Positions 35,810 through 45,476 of a stretch of 64,000 bases of DNA are shown in pieces. This DNA comes from Gammaproteobacteria bacterium. GTDB taxonomy: Bacteria; Pseudomonadota; Gammaproteobacteria; JAPPPA01. Position 1 is the first letter of the stretch. Every line of letters starts with the position of its first letter. The position numbers and the translations under genes are program-made. The notes under the pieces were generated by a model. That model worked only from the letters and a program-made list of their open reading frames with translations. It searched no databases and was not told the DNA's origin. The stretch is from positions 1 to 64,000 of the forward strand of contig JAUHZK010000012.1 in assembly GCA_030425645.1 (NCBI GenBank), written 5' to 3'.

Positions 35810-36592
35810 TTAATTAACAAGATCGTATAAATCCGCCAAAGCAGAAAAATCATTCTCTCTGGCATATTTATAAAGCTGAGTTTGCTCTGCCTCACTAAAG
35901 CGATCACGCAGGCGTGCCATTTGCTCTAGGCTTTCTGCTGGCAGCTTCTCAGCAACAAGACATACCTCACGCATCAGCTCAGGCGAAGCTAAGCTAGCTT
36001 TTGTAAGCTCAATCAGCATGTCATCATCGAACTTAGCTACTAGCTTGGCGACCAATTCTTTGTTTTGAGCATAGGAGGAAATGCGAAGGTTGGACTCTGC
36101 ATCTGGCACTTCTGACATCAGGGCGAAGGACTTTTCTTCTGGCAGGTAGTCAACAAAACCACCCATGGTCGACCAAGCTTGTTCGGCGACTAGACCTCTT
36201 GTGACCGGTCGCATAAGCTCCAAGGGGAAATCTTTTAGCATTTCCTTGGCACGTTCTGGGATCTGCTCCTTGGCGACTTCAATCATAAAGTCAGAGGGAA
36301 ATTTTTCGGCCAATTTAGCGGCACTTTTAACCGGCGTGTAGTACGACAGATAACTCGTCAGTGTCGGCCCGAGGTAACGGGTAGCAATTTTTACCGCGAT
36401 AGCAGCAGGCGTAATCGCCGTAGTGCCAGCAAGCTTAGATAACACTGGCTCATAGTCGCTAATCAACGAATCTTGGAATTGCACACGAAGTTTCATTAAC
36501 GCTTCGCCGCCTAAGCTTTCGAGATAACCCAACTCTGACTCATCACATTGAAACAAGGCGGCCAAACGGCGAATTTCTACTTTGGTATCCAC
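35810..36592 (-). CDS. Unknown helical protein of the clpB operon
   Basis: 260 residues, almost entirely helical, no signal peptide. It has successive Leu/Glu/Lys-rich helices resembling alpha-solenoid repeats (SDFMIEVAKEQIPERAKEML, DDDMLIELTKASLASPELMR). The first about 40 residues (ALFQCDESELGYLESLGGEA) resemble the N-terminus of the 72-residue protein encoded just upstream. The start is GTG with GAGGGA eight bases before. It is separated from that gene by two bases, so the two are coupled behind clpB. A chaperone-linked role is inferred only from position. Confidence 0.65.
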   Translation of the reverse strand: MDTKVEIRRLAALFQCDESELGYLESLGGEALMKLRVQFQDSLISDYEPVLSKLAGTTAITPAAIAVKIATRYLGPTLTSYLSYYTPVKSAAKLAEKFPSDFMIEVAKEQIPERAKEMLKDFPLELMRPVTRGLVAEQAWSTMGGFVDYLPEEKSFALMSEVPDAESNLRISSYAQNKELVAKLVAKFDDDMLIELTKASLASPELMREVCLVAEKLPAESLEQMARLRDRFSEAEQTQLYKYARENDFSALADLYDLVN

Positions 36593-36594
36593 GC

Positions 36595-36813
36595 CTACAG
36601 TCCCTCAAACATTTTCAACACAGGCTTACGCAGCAGTCGCGGCAGCTGATCTACCGCGGCGCGAGTAGCTTCATTAACGTGCGCGTGTTGCGCCTTTCTG
36701 GCTTGCGCTAGCTGGACTTGCAGCGTTGAAAGTTCTTCCGCAGATAGTGGTTGCAGATAGTCGAGCTGCGCGTTATTGACGCGCAGCTGTTTGGCAATGG
36801 TGTCTAAGGACAT
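36595..36813 (-). CDS. Unknown small helical protein directly behind clpB
   Basis: 72 residues. The N-terminal half (LRVNNAQLDYLQPLSAEELS, continuing with TLQVQLAQ) matches the start of the next gene's product in spacing: x-L-x-Y-L-x2-L-(S/G)-x-E-x-L-x2-L-x-V-Q. The ATG lies 3 bases after the clpB stop. The C-terminal half is basic. It may be a short paralogue or a dissociated N-terminal domain of the downstream protein. Function unknown. Confidence 0.6.
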   Translation of the reverse strand: MSLDTIAKQLRVNNAQLDYLQPLSAEELSTLQVQLAQARKAQHAHVNEATRAAVDQLPRLLRKPVLKMFEGL

Positions 36814-36816
36814 AGA

Positions 36817-39396
36817 TTAAGTATCAGTTTGTTTTTCAAACGTCAGCTTACCATCAACCTCGTCGACCCAAATCACATCCCCCTTGGCAAAATCGCCTTG
36901 CAGTAATTGCTGGGCTAGTGGGTTTTCCAGTTGTTGCTGAATAGCGCGTTTGAGTGGGCGTGCGCCGTAGACTGGATCAAAACCAGCTTCGCCCAATTTA
37001 TCTAACGCGGCCTTCGATAAAAGAATGTCGTAGTCATTAGCTTTTAGGCGCTGACGCAGCTGCGACATCTGAATTTCCGTAATCGCGCGGATATGGTCTT
37101 TTGCCAATGGATGGAAAACGATGGCTTCATCAATGCGGTTGATAAATTCAGGGCGGAAGTGGGCGCCGACGATTTCCATCACCGCGGACTTCATCACGCC
37201 GTACTCAGCCTCACCGGTCATTTTCTGAATGACGTCGGAGCCGAGATTACTGGTCATCACGATAACAGTATTACGGAAGTCCACGGTACGGCCGTGGCCG
37301 TCTGTCAGTCGGCCGTCATCCAATACCTGCAAGAGGATATTGAAGACTTCTGGGTGCGCCTTCTCAACTTCATCCAACAACACCACGGAATACGGTTTAC
37401 GGCGCACTGCCTCGGTGAGATAACCACCCTCTTCATAGCCCACATAACCCGGAGGCGCACCGATTAAACGAGCTACCGAGTGCTGTTCCATAAACTCAGA
37501 CATATCGATACGCACGATTGCGTCTTCCGTATCGAAGAGGAAGTTAGCGAGCGCCTTGGTTAGCTCGGTTTTACCAACGCCGGTCGGGCCTAAGAACAGG
37601 AACGAGCCGTTGGGGCGATTGGGATCAGACAGGCCAGCACGTGAACGGCGAATGGCGTTAGACACCGCCGACACAGCTTCGCTTTGGCCAATTACGCGAC
37701 CGCCAATTTGCTGCTCCATTTCTAGCAGCTTTTCTTTTTCCGATTCGAGCATTTTGCTGACCGGAATACCGGTCCAACGCGCCACGACTTCGGCAATTTC
37801 TTCGTCAGTGACTTTATTGCGTAGTAGCTGCGTTTCCGCACCTTCGTTTTCATCGGCGGTTTTTAGCTTGGCTTCCAGCTCTGGAATACGGCCATATTGC
37901 AGCTCAGACATTTTCGCCAAGTCACCATCACGTCGGGCTGCCTCAAGCTCCATGCGGCATTTATCTAGCTCTTCTTTTACGTGAGCGCTGCCTTCTAGCG
38001 TGGCTTTTTCGGCCTTCCAAATTTCTTCTAAATCGGCGTATTGCTTTTCAATCTCGCTGATTTGGGTTTGCAAGTCTTTTAGGCGTTTTTTAGAAGCTTC
38101 GTCTTTTTCTTTCTTTAGCGCTTCGCGTTCAATTTTGAGCTGAATCAACCGACGATCAAGCCGGTCCATTTCTTCCGGCTTGGAGTCGATTTCCATACGG
38201 ATACGGCTGGCGGCTTCATCGATTAAGTCGATAGCTTTGTCAGGTAGCTGCCGGTCAGTAATATACCGTTGCGACAAGGTAGCCGCGGCGACAATCGCTG
38301 GGTCAGTCACATCTACGCCGTGGTGCACTTCGTACTTTTCTTTCAAGCCACGAAGGATGGCAATGGTGTCTTCCACCGTAGGCTCGTCTACCAACACTTT
38401 TTGGAAACGGCGCTCTAAAGCCGCATCTTTCTCAATATATTGGCGATATTCATCTAGCGTGGTCGCGCCTACACAGTGCAATTCACCGCGCGCCAAGGCG
38501 GGCTTGAGCATATTGCCCGCGTCCATCGCACCATCGGCTTTGCCGGCGCCAACCATGGTGTGAATTTCATCAATAAACAGAATGATTTGGCCTTCTTGTT
38601 TCGCCAATTCATTCAGTACCGCTTTTAGGCGTTCTTCAAACTCCCCTCGATATTTAGCACCGGCCAACAAGGCGCCCAAATCTAGCGAGAGCACTTGTTT
38701 GTTTTTTAAGCCTTCTGGCACTTCGCCATTCACAATACGCTGAGCAAGGCCTTCCACAATGGCGGTTTTACCCACCCCCGGCTCACCAATCAGCACGGGG
38801 TTATTTTTGGTGCGGCGCTGTAATACCTGAATCGCACGACGAATTTCTTCGTCCCGGCCGATCACCGGGTCTAGCTTGCCGCTAACAGCTCGCTCGGTCA
38901 GGTTAATGGTGTATTTATCTAAGGCTTGGCGGGTTTCTTCCGCATTTGGGTTATTCACGCTTTCCCCTTGGCGTAATTCACTAATGGCCGCTTCTAGGGC
39001 CTTCTTGTCTAGTTCTGCTTTGCCTAACAAAGCCTTTATGGCGCTATCTTCAAAACAGGCCAACACAAACAGTTCGGTTGAGATATAGCTGTCGCCGCGT
39101 TGCTGCGCGAGTTGATCAGTTACGTTCAGCAATTTGGCTAAGGTTTGCGAAACATGCACCTCGCCCGCTGCGCCTTGCACGGTTGGTAAGCGCTCGACCG
39201 CGTCGGCCAGTTCCGCCGCCAAGCGCGAGGCATTACCTCCCGCTTGCTCAATCACCGGACGAATAGCACTATCAGAACCCAACATGCTAAGTAACAAATG
39301 CTGCGGCTCTATCATTTGTTGCTGCTTACCCAGCGCCAAAGACTGCGCGCTTTGTAAAGCCTGCTGAAATTTGGTGGTTAACTTATCCATCTGCAT
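36817..39396 (-). CDS. clpB: ATP-dependent disaggregase ClpB
   Basis: 859 residues, the expected length. An N-terminal Clp-N domain (about 1-145) is followed by AAA+ domain 1 with Walker [14 protein letters not shown] and Walker [12 protein letters not shown], a middle coiled coil (about 410-525), and AAA+ domain 2 with Walker [15 protein letters not shown] and Walker [12 protein letters not shown]. Together with DnaK it pulls proteins out of aggregates after heat stress. [10 protein letters not shown] aligns with the usual start, and AAGGGG lies upstream. Two small unknown genes are coupled downstream. A sigma-32-like promoter precedes it. Confidence 0.97.
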   Translation of the reverse strand: MQMDKLTTKFQQALQSAQSLALGKQQQMIEPQHLLLSMLGSDSAIRPVIEQAGGNASRLAAELADAVERLPTVQGAAGEVHVSQTLAKLLNVTDQLAQQRGDSYISTELFVLACFEDSAIKALLGKAELDKKALEAAISELRQGESVNNPNAEETRQALDKYTINLTERAVSGKLDPVIGRDEEIRRAIQVLQRRTKNNPVLIGEPGVGKTAIVEGLAQRIVNGEVPEGLKNKQVLSLDLGALLAGAKYRGEFEERLKAVLNELAKQEGQIILFIDEIHTMVGAGKADGAMDAGNMLKPALARGELHCVGATTLDEYRQYIEKDAALERRFQKVLVDEPTVEDTIAILRGLKEKYEVHHGVDVTDPAIVAAATLSQRYITDRQLPDKAIDLIDEAASRIRMEIDSKPEEMDRLDRRLIQLKIEREALKKEKDEASKKRLKDLQTQISEIEKQYADLEEIWKAEKATLEGSAHVKEELDKCRMELEAARRDGDLAKMSELQYGRIPELEAKLKTADENEGAETQLLRNKVTDEEIAEVVARWTGIPVSKMLESEKEKLLEMEQQIGGRVIGQSEAVSAVSNAIRRSRAGLSDPNRPNGSFLFLGPTGVGKTELTKALANFLFDTEDAIVRIDMSEFMEQHSVARLIGAPPGYVGYEEGGYLTEAVRRKPYSVVLLDEVEKAHPEVFNILLQVLDDGRLTDGHGRTVDFRNTVIVMTSNLGSDVIQKMTGEAEYGVMKSAVMEIVGAHFRPEFINRIDEAIVFHPLAKDHIRAITEIQMSQLRQRLKANDYDILLSKAALDKLGEAGFDPVYGARPLKRAIQQQLENPLAQQLLQGDFAKGDVIWVDEVDGKLTFEKQTDT

Positions 39397-39440
39397 AAGA
39401 CTGCCCCTTTCAATCGCCCTATTTGAATTACTTTCTAAGC

Positions 39441-39471
39441 TAAAAATGGCGCTTGAAACAGCTTTTTCAAG
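39441..39471 (-). promoter_or_regulatory. Sigma-32 (heat-shock) promoter of clpB
   Basis: On the minus strand: CTTGAA (39471-39466), 14 bases, then CGCCATTTTTA (39451-39441). This fits the RpoH consensus CTTGAAA-N11-16-CCCCATNTA with one or two changes, and is placed about 45 bases before the clpB start. Confidence 0.7.
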
Positions 39472-39532
39472 TGCTTGCTGGTAGGCTGTTAAACGGGAGA
39501 TCAGGAACGCAAAAAAGCATCACAATCGGATC

Positions 39533-41023
39533 ATGGCCAGTAGCATTAGTAAATACAGACCCATGTGGAACCGTAGGCGCGCACGCCTATGGGGAGCACT
39601 CATGCTATTGGGCGCACTGTTGTTAAGCACCTGCGAAACGGCCCCATCACTAGTCGAACAAGTAAAACAAACCGGCAAATTGGTGGTGGTGACCCGCAAC
39701 AGCCCAACGGTTTACTACGAAGATGTTGACGGCCCAGCCGGCTATGAATACGAGCTACTAAAAGGCTTTGCTGATCACCTAGGCGTTCAGCTCGAATTGC
39801 GACTGCCCCACCTCTTTAGTCAAATTTTGGTAGCGGTTCAGAATCAAGAAGCGCATTTAGCCGCTGCAGGTCTTTCTGTGACCCTAGAACGCCTACAGCT
39901 GGTCCGTTTTGGGCCGCCAATCCAAGAGATCACCGCTACCGTCATTTATCGTCGAGGCCAAAAGAAACCGCGCAAAGTGGAAGATTTAGTTGGTTCTGAA
40001 TTAGAGGTTATTGGCGACAGTAGCCATTCCGAACGTCTGCGCCAGTTGCAACAAGTAACCCCGGGACTTAACTGGGTTGAGAACTATGAAGATGACGCTA
40101 GCGAGCTCACCTATCGCGTTGCCGATGGCGAGTTGCAATATTCGGTAGCGGACTCGAACCTAATTGCGATCAACCGCCGCTACTACCCGCTGTTAGGAAC
40201 GGCATTCCCAATTTCACCGCCAGAGAAATTAGCTTGGGCATTCCACCGCTCAGCCGATGTCAGCTTAGTAGAAGCCGCTGAGGAATATTTCGCGATACTC
40301 AACAGCAGCGGCGAGCTACAGCGACTACAGGAGCGCTACTACGGCCACGTTGAGCGCTTAGATAATCCGGGCGCGGCGCGATTTGCCAAACAAATCGAGA
40401 AAAACCTCGGTAAGTACGAGCAACAATTTAAGGCGGCAGCCGAAACCAGCGGCTTTGATTGGCGTTTACTCGCAGCCGTTGGTTACCAAGAGTCACATTG
40501 GAATCCAAACGCGAGGTCTCCAACCGGAGTCCGTGGCATCATGATGCTAACCCGCGCGACCGCTAAAGAGCTCGGCGTGCAAAATCGTTTGGATCCGACA
40601 CAAAGCATTAATGGCGGAGCCAAGTACCTTAGAAATTTGTACGGCCGGCTGCCCTCCGACATCCAAGAGCCAGACCGCACATGGATGATGTTAGCGGCCT
40701 ATAACGTTGGCTTAGGCCACCTTTACGATGCCCGCACGCTAACTAAAAACCAAGGCGGCAATCGTTCGCAATGGATTGATGTGCGCGAACGCTTACCCTT
40801 GCTGAACAAGAAGAAATGGTTCTCTCAAACGCGTCGTGGCTTTGCACGCGGCCGTGAGGCGGTACAGTACGTAGAGAATATTCGTTCTTATTACGATGTA
40901 CTGGTGTGGTACACCAACCAACGGGATGCGGGTGAAAACCCAGAAATTCTGGAAGAACCTACTGAGCCGGCACCTGATCAGAAGCCGACGAAACCCAGTA
41001 TTCCGGCGCCATCGTCACTGTAA
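39533..41023 (+). CDS. mltF: Membrane-bound lytic murein transglycosylase MltF
   Basis: 496 residues. An N-terminal signal/anchor (about 15-33) is followed by a periplasmic solute-binding-like domain (SBP family 3, about 45-275) and a C-terminal SLT domain (about 290-460). The catalytic Glu320 lies in AAVGYQESHWNPNARSPTGV. MltF cleaves peptidoglycan glycan strands to 1,6-anhydro products. The segment LLLSTCET resembles a lipobox, but Thr at -1 is unusual. The Pro-rich C-terminal tail is variable. The start is uncertain between ATG 39533 and the ATG ten codons later. It is convergent with tadA, with 7 bases between the stops. Confidence 0.92.
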   Translation: MASSISKYRPMWNRRRARLWGALMLLGALLLSTCETAPSLVEQVKQTGKLVVVTRNSPTVYYEDVDGPAGYEYELLKGFADHLGVQLELRLPHLFSQILVAVQNQEAHLAAAGLSVTLERLQLVRFGPPIQEITATVIYRRGQKKPRKVEDLVGSELEVIGDSSHSERLRQLQQVTPGLNWVENYEDDASELTYRVADGELQYSVADSNLIAINRRYYPLLGTAFPISPPEKLAWAFHRSADVSLVEAAEEYFAILNSSGELQRLQERYYGHVERLDNPGAARFAKQIEKNLGKYEQQFKAAAETSGFDWRLLAAVGYQESHWNPNARSPTGVRGIMMLTRATAKELGVQNRLDPTQSINGGAKYLRNLYGRLPSDIQEPDRTWMMLAAYNVGLGHLYDARTLTKNQGGNRSQWIDVRERLPLLNKKKWFSQTRRGFARGREAVQYVENIRSYYDVLVWYTNQRDAGENPEILEEPTEPAPDQKPTKPSIPAPSSL

Positions 41024-41030
41024 GCGTCCG

Positions 41031-41489
41031 CTAAGTCTTTCGACGGGCCTTAAAGAAGGCCTTAATTAGCGCCACACTCTCAGCCTCACACAAACCCTGC
41101 TCGGTTTTGCATTGGTGATTTAAGGCTTCGTGCTGCAATACATTTAAGACGCTACCAGCGGCGCCGGTACGCGGTTCCTTGGCGGCATAAACCACGCGCT
41201 CTACTCGCGCATGCACTAAGGCCCCGGCACACATCGCACAAGGTTCTAAGGTGACGTACAAAGTAGTACCCGGTAGGCGGTAATTATTTAGCTTTTCAGC
41301 AGCTGCACGCAGCGCCAGCATTTCAGCATGAGCAGATGGGTCATTGCGCAGGATTGGCTGGTTAAAACCCTCTGCTAACAGCTCGCCGTCTTTAACCAAC
41401 ACCGCTCCCACAGGCACCTCGCCAGCGGCCTCTGCCTCGCGCGCTAACTCTAGCGCGCGCTGCATCCAATGTTGATCTTCAAGTAGCAA
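41031..41489 (-). CDS. tadA: tRNA-specific adenosine deaminase TadA
   Basis: 152 residues. Zinc-deaminase motifs HAEMLAL (catalytic Glu) and PCAMCAGAL are present, with EVPVGAVLV upstream. It converts A34 to inosine in tRNA-Arg(ACG). The start is difficult: TTG at 41489 keeps the usual residues before WMQRALELA, but its AAGG is only one base away; ATG 41465 would cut part of the first helix. I prefer TTG on alignment grounds. Confidence 0.93.
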   Translation of the reverse strand: MLLEDQHWMQRALELAREAEAAGEVPVGAVLVKDGELLAEGFNQPILRNDPSAHAEMLALRAAAEKLNNYRLPGTTLYVTLEPCAMCAGALVHARVERVVYAAKEPRTGAAGSVLNVLQHEALNHQCKTEQGLCEAESVALIKAFFKARRKT

Positions 41490-41629
41490 ACCTTAACTCG
41501 CTTTCTTCCACTTAGTAGTGACAGCCATATAAAACATCTATTTGTACAACATATCTCTGCCGTCTTATAGCAGGCCGCTAAGCAACCATGCCAGGACAAA
41601 CACGAAGCCACCTGTGAACCTTTATTGGA

Positions 41630-43738
41630 TCAATACCCAATCAGCGTGCGACTTAGGCCGTCGCTAGGCGAAAAAAAGTTATTGGCTTTCATAGACCTTA
41701 CGATCTGGTCAGAGATCACTGCGGCACCATAGTAAGACAAATGCCTGCCACCATTATAAAGGGGGCCCACATTTTCCTTTACGTCCATACACCGATCATT
41801 AACAACATCACACAAGGCAGAAGAAGGATCAATAAATATCAAATTCTTATGCTCCAGACCCGAGAACTGCGATTCATTTAGACGCACTACATCAGAAAGC
41901 TTACTTTCGTTAAAAATATTGGGGTAATTGCCTTCGTCAATGTAATTCTTATTTGCCACAATCCAGCCCTGCGCATTAATACTAGGCTTGGGCAATGATC
42001 CAATGAGAACGACCTTATGGCCCAAACTAAGCAACCACTTGATATTGTTAATATATGAATTCCAAGCCACGTCGCTATCAACTGGGTCGCCGTTTTGTAG
42101 CGCTTGTCGGCCATCGGCCAAAGGCTTATCTGTACGTGCCTTAGAGGAAGCAAATTGCCGCTCATTCGCTGAGACGATAAATATCTTGCTGTCCTTAAAA
42201 GCCTCTATTCGTTCTTTTCGAAGCTCATTCACTAAAGGGCATTCAGCTCTTTTACCAAACCAAATTTGATCGCTTACAAAAGGGCACTGACCATACGTAA
42301 GGGAAATAAAGCCTAAATCAAAGGGCTTAGTTCGATCTATGAGAGCTCGTTCATAGTGCCCCACATAGCTGTCGCCTAGAAATACAATCTTCTCGTTACC
42401 AAACGCACATGGATCACGTGGAGACCGGCTATAACAGGTGTCGGACAATGTATTTTCACGTAACAATAGCCCTTGGTCGCCATCTGGGTGCTTTAGGGCT
42501 TTGAACTCCCTGTCGGAGAAGTTTTGGATAACGTCCACTTGGCTAGAGGTAAATCGTTCTTTGTAGCCGTCAAAAAACAGCCCCCCTCCTAAAAACAAAC
42601 ATACGGAAAAAGTTACCCCAAACAAAAGAATAGAAAAGCTTTTCCCACTTATAACTTTCTTATTTCTAAATGGCCTCTCGATTACTCGATATGAGATCAC
42701 CGACAAACATATGGTGATCAGTACCAATCCCAGTATTTCTTTGTTTCCAAATTGCCCGTCCATCCTATTAAAGGCAAATAGTGGAAAATGCCATAAGTAG
42801 GCCGAGTAACTAATTAGCCCCATCCAAACGAACGGCTGACATCCTAATATTTTTCCAACTATTTCATCTTTAGACGCAAAGCCGATTATCAAGGCAACGC
42901 CTAGCACGGGAATCAGAGTATGGAAGCTTGGATGCGGCGTACTCGCGTCGAAAAACAATATGCTGTAAACGACTAGACTCAAACCGAATATTGGCAATGC
43001 CCGGCTTGCTACATTTCCGCTTAAGGGCTTGTAGTTAAGCTCTCTGTAAGCAAGGACTGACCCAACAGCCAGTTCCCAAAAACGACTGAACGGCAAATAG
43101 AAATTCAAATCAGAATTGCGTGTTTCCATCAGCACAGCGAACTGAAGACTGATTAGAGAAAGAGCTATTAATACTATTAAAAAGTGAGCGCGAAAGAACT
43201 TAAATGCAACTATCGCCAAGAAGGGAAACACAAAATAGAACTGCTCTTCAACACCTAAACTCCAGGTGTGTAGAAACGGTTTTAGCAGGGCGCTATCAGC
43301 CCCGTACTCTGTGGTGGAAAAATAGAAGAAAAAATTTGAACCAAAAAGCAAAGAGGCCAGAATGCTTTCTGCGTATTCGCTAAACTCAGATGGTAATAAT
43401 TCCTGCCATGCATATGGCATGGAAGCAAACACAACCACAAAAAGCATCGGCAATATGCGCCGTGCCCTTCGCTCATAAAAATTAAGAAAGCTAAAAGAAG
43501 CTTTTGTATGAAGCTCTGACAGAATAATTCGGGTAATTAGGTAACCGCTAATGACGAAGAACACGTCAACGCCAATAAAACCACCTTCAAACCAATCCAT
43601 CCCGAGCAACGTTAGCTGCGCGTGATATAAAACAACACTGATTACAGCTATTGCACGTAAGCCATCTATTTCAGCTCTGTAAGAAAGCTGATGAGGAGTC
43701 ACTTGGTTCACTTGGTTCACTTGGTCCAATGGGTTCAC
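41630..43738 (-). CDS. Acyltransferase-3/SGNH fusion protein (OafA/YrhL family)
   Basis: 702 residues. The N-terminal half (about 15-375) is an acyltransferase-3 membrane domain with about ten helices and the signatures YRAEIDGLRAIAV, GVDVFFVISGYLI and FYERRARRILP. The C-terminal half (about 420-700) is a periplasmic SGNH domain with the nucleophile in VFLGDSYVGHYE and the His in GGRHLSYYGA. The family O-acetylates surface polysaccharides such as O-antigen. In the last motif the usual Asp three residues before the His is Gly. It starts at a GTG within a 9-base tandem repeat, with no clear ribosome binding site. It is noticeably AT-richer than its neighbours, suggesting transfer. Confidence 0.88.
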   Translation of the reverse strand: MNPLDQVNQVNQVTPHQLSYRAEIDGLRAIAVISVVLYHAQLTLLGMDWFEGGFIGVDVFFVISGYLITRIILSELHTKASFSFLNFYERRARRILPMLFVVVFASMPYAWQELLPSEFSEYAESILASLLFGSNFFFYFSTTEYGADSALLKPFLHTWSLGVEEQFYFVFPFLAIVAFKFFRAHFLIVLIALSLISLQFAVLMETRNSDLNFYLPFSRFWELAVGSVLAYRELNYKPLSGNVASRALPIFGLSLVVYSILFFDASTPHPSFHTLIPVLGVALIIGFASKDEIVGKILGCQPFVWMGLISYSAYLWHFPLFAFNRMDGQFGNKEILGLVLITICLSVISYRVIERPFRNKKVISGKSFSILLFGVTFSVCLFLGGGLFFDGYKERFTSSQVDVIQNFSDREFKALKHPDGDQGLLLRENTLSDTCYSRSPRDPCAFGNEKIVFLGDSYVGHYERALIDRTKPFDLGFISLTYGQCPFVSDQIWFGKRAECPLVNELRKERIEAFKDSKIFIVSANERQFASSKARTDKPLADGRQALQNGDPVDSDVAWNSYINNIKWLLSLGHKVVLIGSLPKPSINAQGWIVANKNYIDEGNYPNIFNESKLSDVVRLNESQFSGLEHKNLIFIDPSSALCDVVNDRCMDVKENVGPLYNGGRHLSYYGAAVISDQIVRSMKANNFFSPSDGLSRTLIGY
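43703..43738 (-). repeat. 9-bp tandem repeat at the start of the acyltransferase gene
   Basis: Four tandem 9-base units, two perfect (TTGGTTCAC on the plus strand) and two diverged, encode the N-terminal QVNQVNQV. Each perfect unit carries a GTG that could act as a start. Copy-number changes would keep the frame, so only the N-terminal length or start choice would vary. Confidence 0.7.
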
Positions 43739-43829
43739 AAAGCGAACAGGATCAACTGTAGGCTTTCTAGGCTGCTAACGAATCACTAACTATTCGTATC
43801 AATAAACTTTATAAGTTAGCGATCTACAA

Positions 43830-45410
43830 TCATTCCCACTCAATAGTGGCCGGTGGCTTACCTGAAATGTCGTAGGTAACGCGGCTAATGCCGTCAATTT
43901 CGTTAATAATGCGGCGACTCACGTGGTCGAGGAAGTCGTAAGGCAAGTTAGCCCAACGCGCGGTCATAAAGTCGATGGTTTCAACCGCACGCAAGGCGAT
44001 CACCCAATCGTATTTACGGCCATCACCCATCACTCCGACTGATTTAACCGGCAAGAACACGGCAAAGGCTTGGCTGGTTTTGTCGTATAGGTCGTGGGCT
44101 CGCAGCTCACTAATGAAAATATCATCAGCGCGTTGCAGCAGCGGTACATACTCAGGCACCACTTCACCCAAAATCCGCACACCTAGGCCAGGGCCTGGGA
44201 ATGGATGGCGATAAACCATAAATGGCGGCAGACCTAGCTCAACACCAATTTTGCGTACTTCGTCTTTAAACAGTTCACGTAGCGGTTCTACTAAACCAAG
44301 CTTCATGTCTTCTGGCAAACCGCCCACGTTGTGGTGTGACTTGATCACATGCGCTTTACCAGTTTTGCTGCCAGCCGACTCGATTACATCAGGGTAAATG
44401 GTGCCCTGCGCTAACCACTTAACGTTGCTTAGTTTGCTAGCTTCTTCGTCGAAGATCTCAACGAATAAGCGACCAATAATCTTACGTTTCGCTTCTGGGT
44501 CTTCAACGCCTTTAAGGGCATCGTAATAACGCTGTGCAGCGTTCACGCGAACAACCTTTACGCCCATATTTTCAGCAAACATGGCCATAACCTGGTCACC
44601 TTCATCTAAGCGCAGCAAGCCGGTATCCACAAATACGCAAGTTAGCTGCTCACCAATCGCTTTGTGCAGTAACGCCGCCACAACGGAGGAATCAACGCCA
44701 CCAGAAAGGCCCAGTACGACTTCGTCAGTACCGACTTTTTCACGCACGGTGGCAATCGCGTCATCAATAATATTGCCGCTATTCCATAGCGCCTCAGCAC
44801 CCACAATTTGGGTCACAAAGCGCTCTAACATGCGGCCGCCTTGCTTGGTATGGGTTACCTCGGGGTGGAATTGCACTGCATAAAACTGACGGCTTTCATC
44901 GGCCATACCGGCAAACGGCGCGCTGTCGGTGCTAGCAATGCACTTAAAGCCTTCTGGCAACGCGGTTACCTTGTCGCCATGACTCATCCAAACGTCAAGC
45001 AAGCCGTGACCTTCGCTGTTTACGCGATCATCAATATCACGCAGCAACTCAGAATGGCCACGCGCACGCACTTCGGCATAGCCGAATTCACGATGATCCG
45101 ACGCAGATACCTCACCGCCCAATTGCGCTGCCATGGTCTGCATGCCGTAGCAAATGCCCAATACCGGCACGCCAAGCTCAAATACATTCTGTGGCGCAGC
45201 TGGACTTTCTTCGCCAGCGGTCACTGACTCTGGGCCACCCGACAAGATAATGCCTTTAGGGCCAAATGCAGCCACATCGGCAGCATCTACATCCCAAGGG
45301 TAGATTTCGCAATACACACCAATCTCACGTACTCGGCGAGCAATTAACTGGGTGTACTGAGACCCAAAATCCAAAATAAGAATTTTGTCGTTATGAATAT
45401 TCGTAGTCAT
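43830..45410 (-). CDS. guaA: GMP synthase (glutamine-hydrolysing)
   Basis: 526 residues from ATG 45410. The N-terminal class I glutamine amidotransferase domain has its nucleophile Cys87 in [11 protein letters not shown]. The ATP-pyrophosphatase domain has the PP-loop [17 protein letters not shown]. The C-terminal dimerisation domain ends TIEWE as usual. It makes GMP from XMP. It is the second gene of guaBA, 66 bases after guaB, with a strong hairpin in between. A longer in-frame start exists in the spacer but runs through the hairpin. Confidence 0.97.
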   Translation of the reverse strand: MTTNIHNDKILILDFGSQYTQLIARRVREIGVYCEIYPWDVDAADVAAFGPKGIILSGGPESVTAGEESPAAPQNVFELGVPVLGICYGMQTMAAQLGGEVSASDHREFGYAEVRARGHSELLRDIDDRVNSEGHGLLDVWMSHGDKVTALPEGFKCIASTDSAPFAGMADESRQFYAVQFHPEVTHTKQGGRMLERFVTQIVGAEALWNSGNIIDDAIATVREKVGTDEVVLGLSGGVDSSVVAALLHKAIGEQLTCVFVDTGLLRLDEGDQVMAMFAENMGVKVVRVNAAQRYYDALKGVEDPEAKRKIIGRLFVEIFDEEASKLSNVKWLAQGTIYPDVIESAGSKTGKAHVIKSHHNVGGLPEDMKLGLVEPLRELFKDEVRKIGVELGLPPFMVYRHPFPGPGLGVRILGEVVPEYVPLLQRADDIFISELRAHDLYDKTSQAFAVFLPVKSVGVMGDGRKYDWVIALRAVETIDFMTARWANLPYDFLDHVSRRIINEIDGISRVTYDISGKPPATIEWE

Positions 45411-45438
45411 AGCTTTTAGCTGGCTTAGGCCAATAGAG

Positions 45439-45465
45439 AGATAGGTGGCTTTGCGCCACCTATCT
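45439..45465. other. Intercistronic hairpin between guaB and guaA
   Basis: AGATAGGTGGC-TTTGC-GCCACCTATCT is a perfect 11-base stem with a 5-base loop and no T run, located 29 bases before the guaA start. It could be an mRNA processing or stability element, or reduce read-through to guaA. No protein is known to me to bind this sequence. Confidence 0.6.
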
Positions 45466-45476
45466 GGTTGTAGCAA

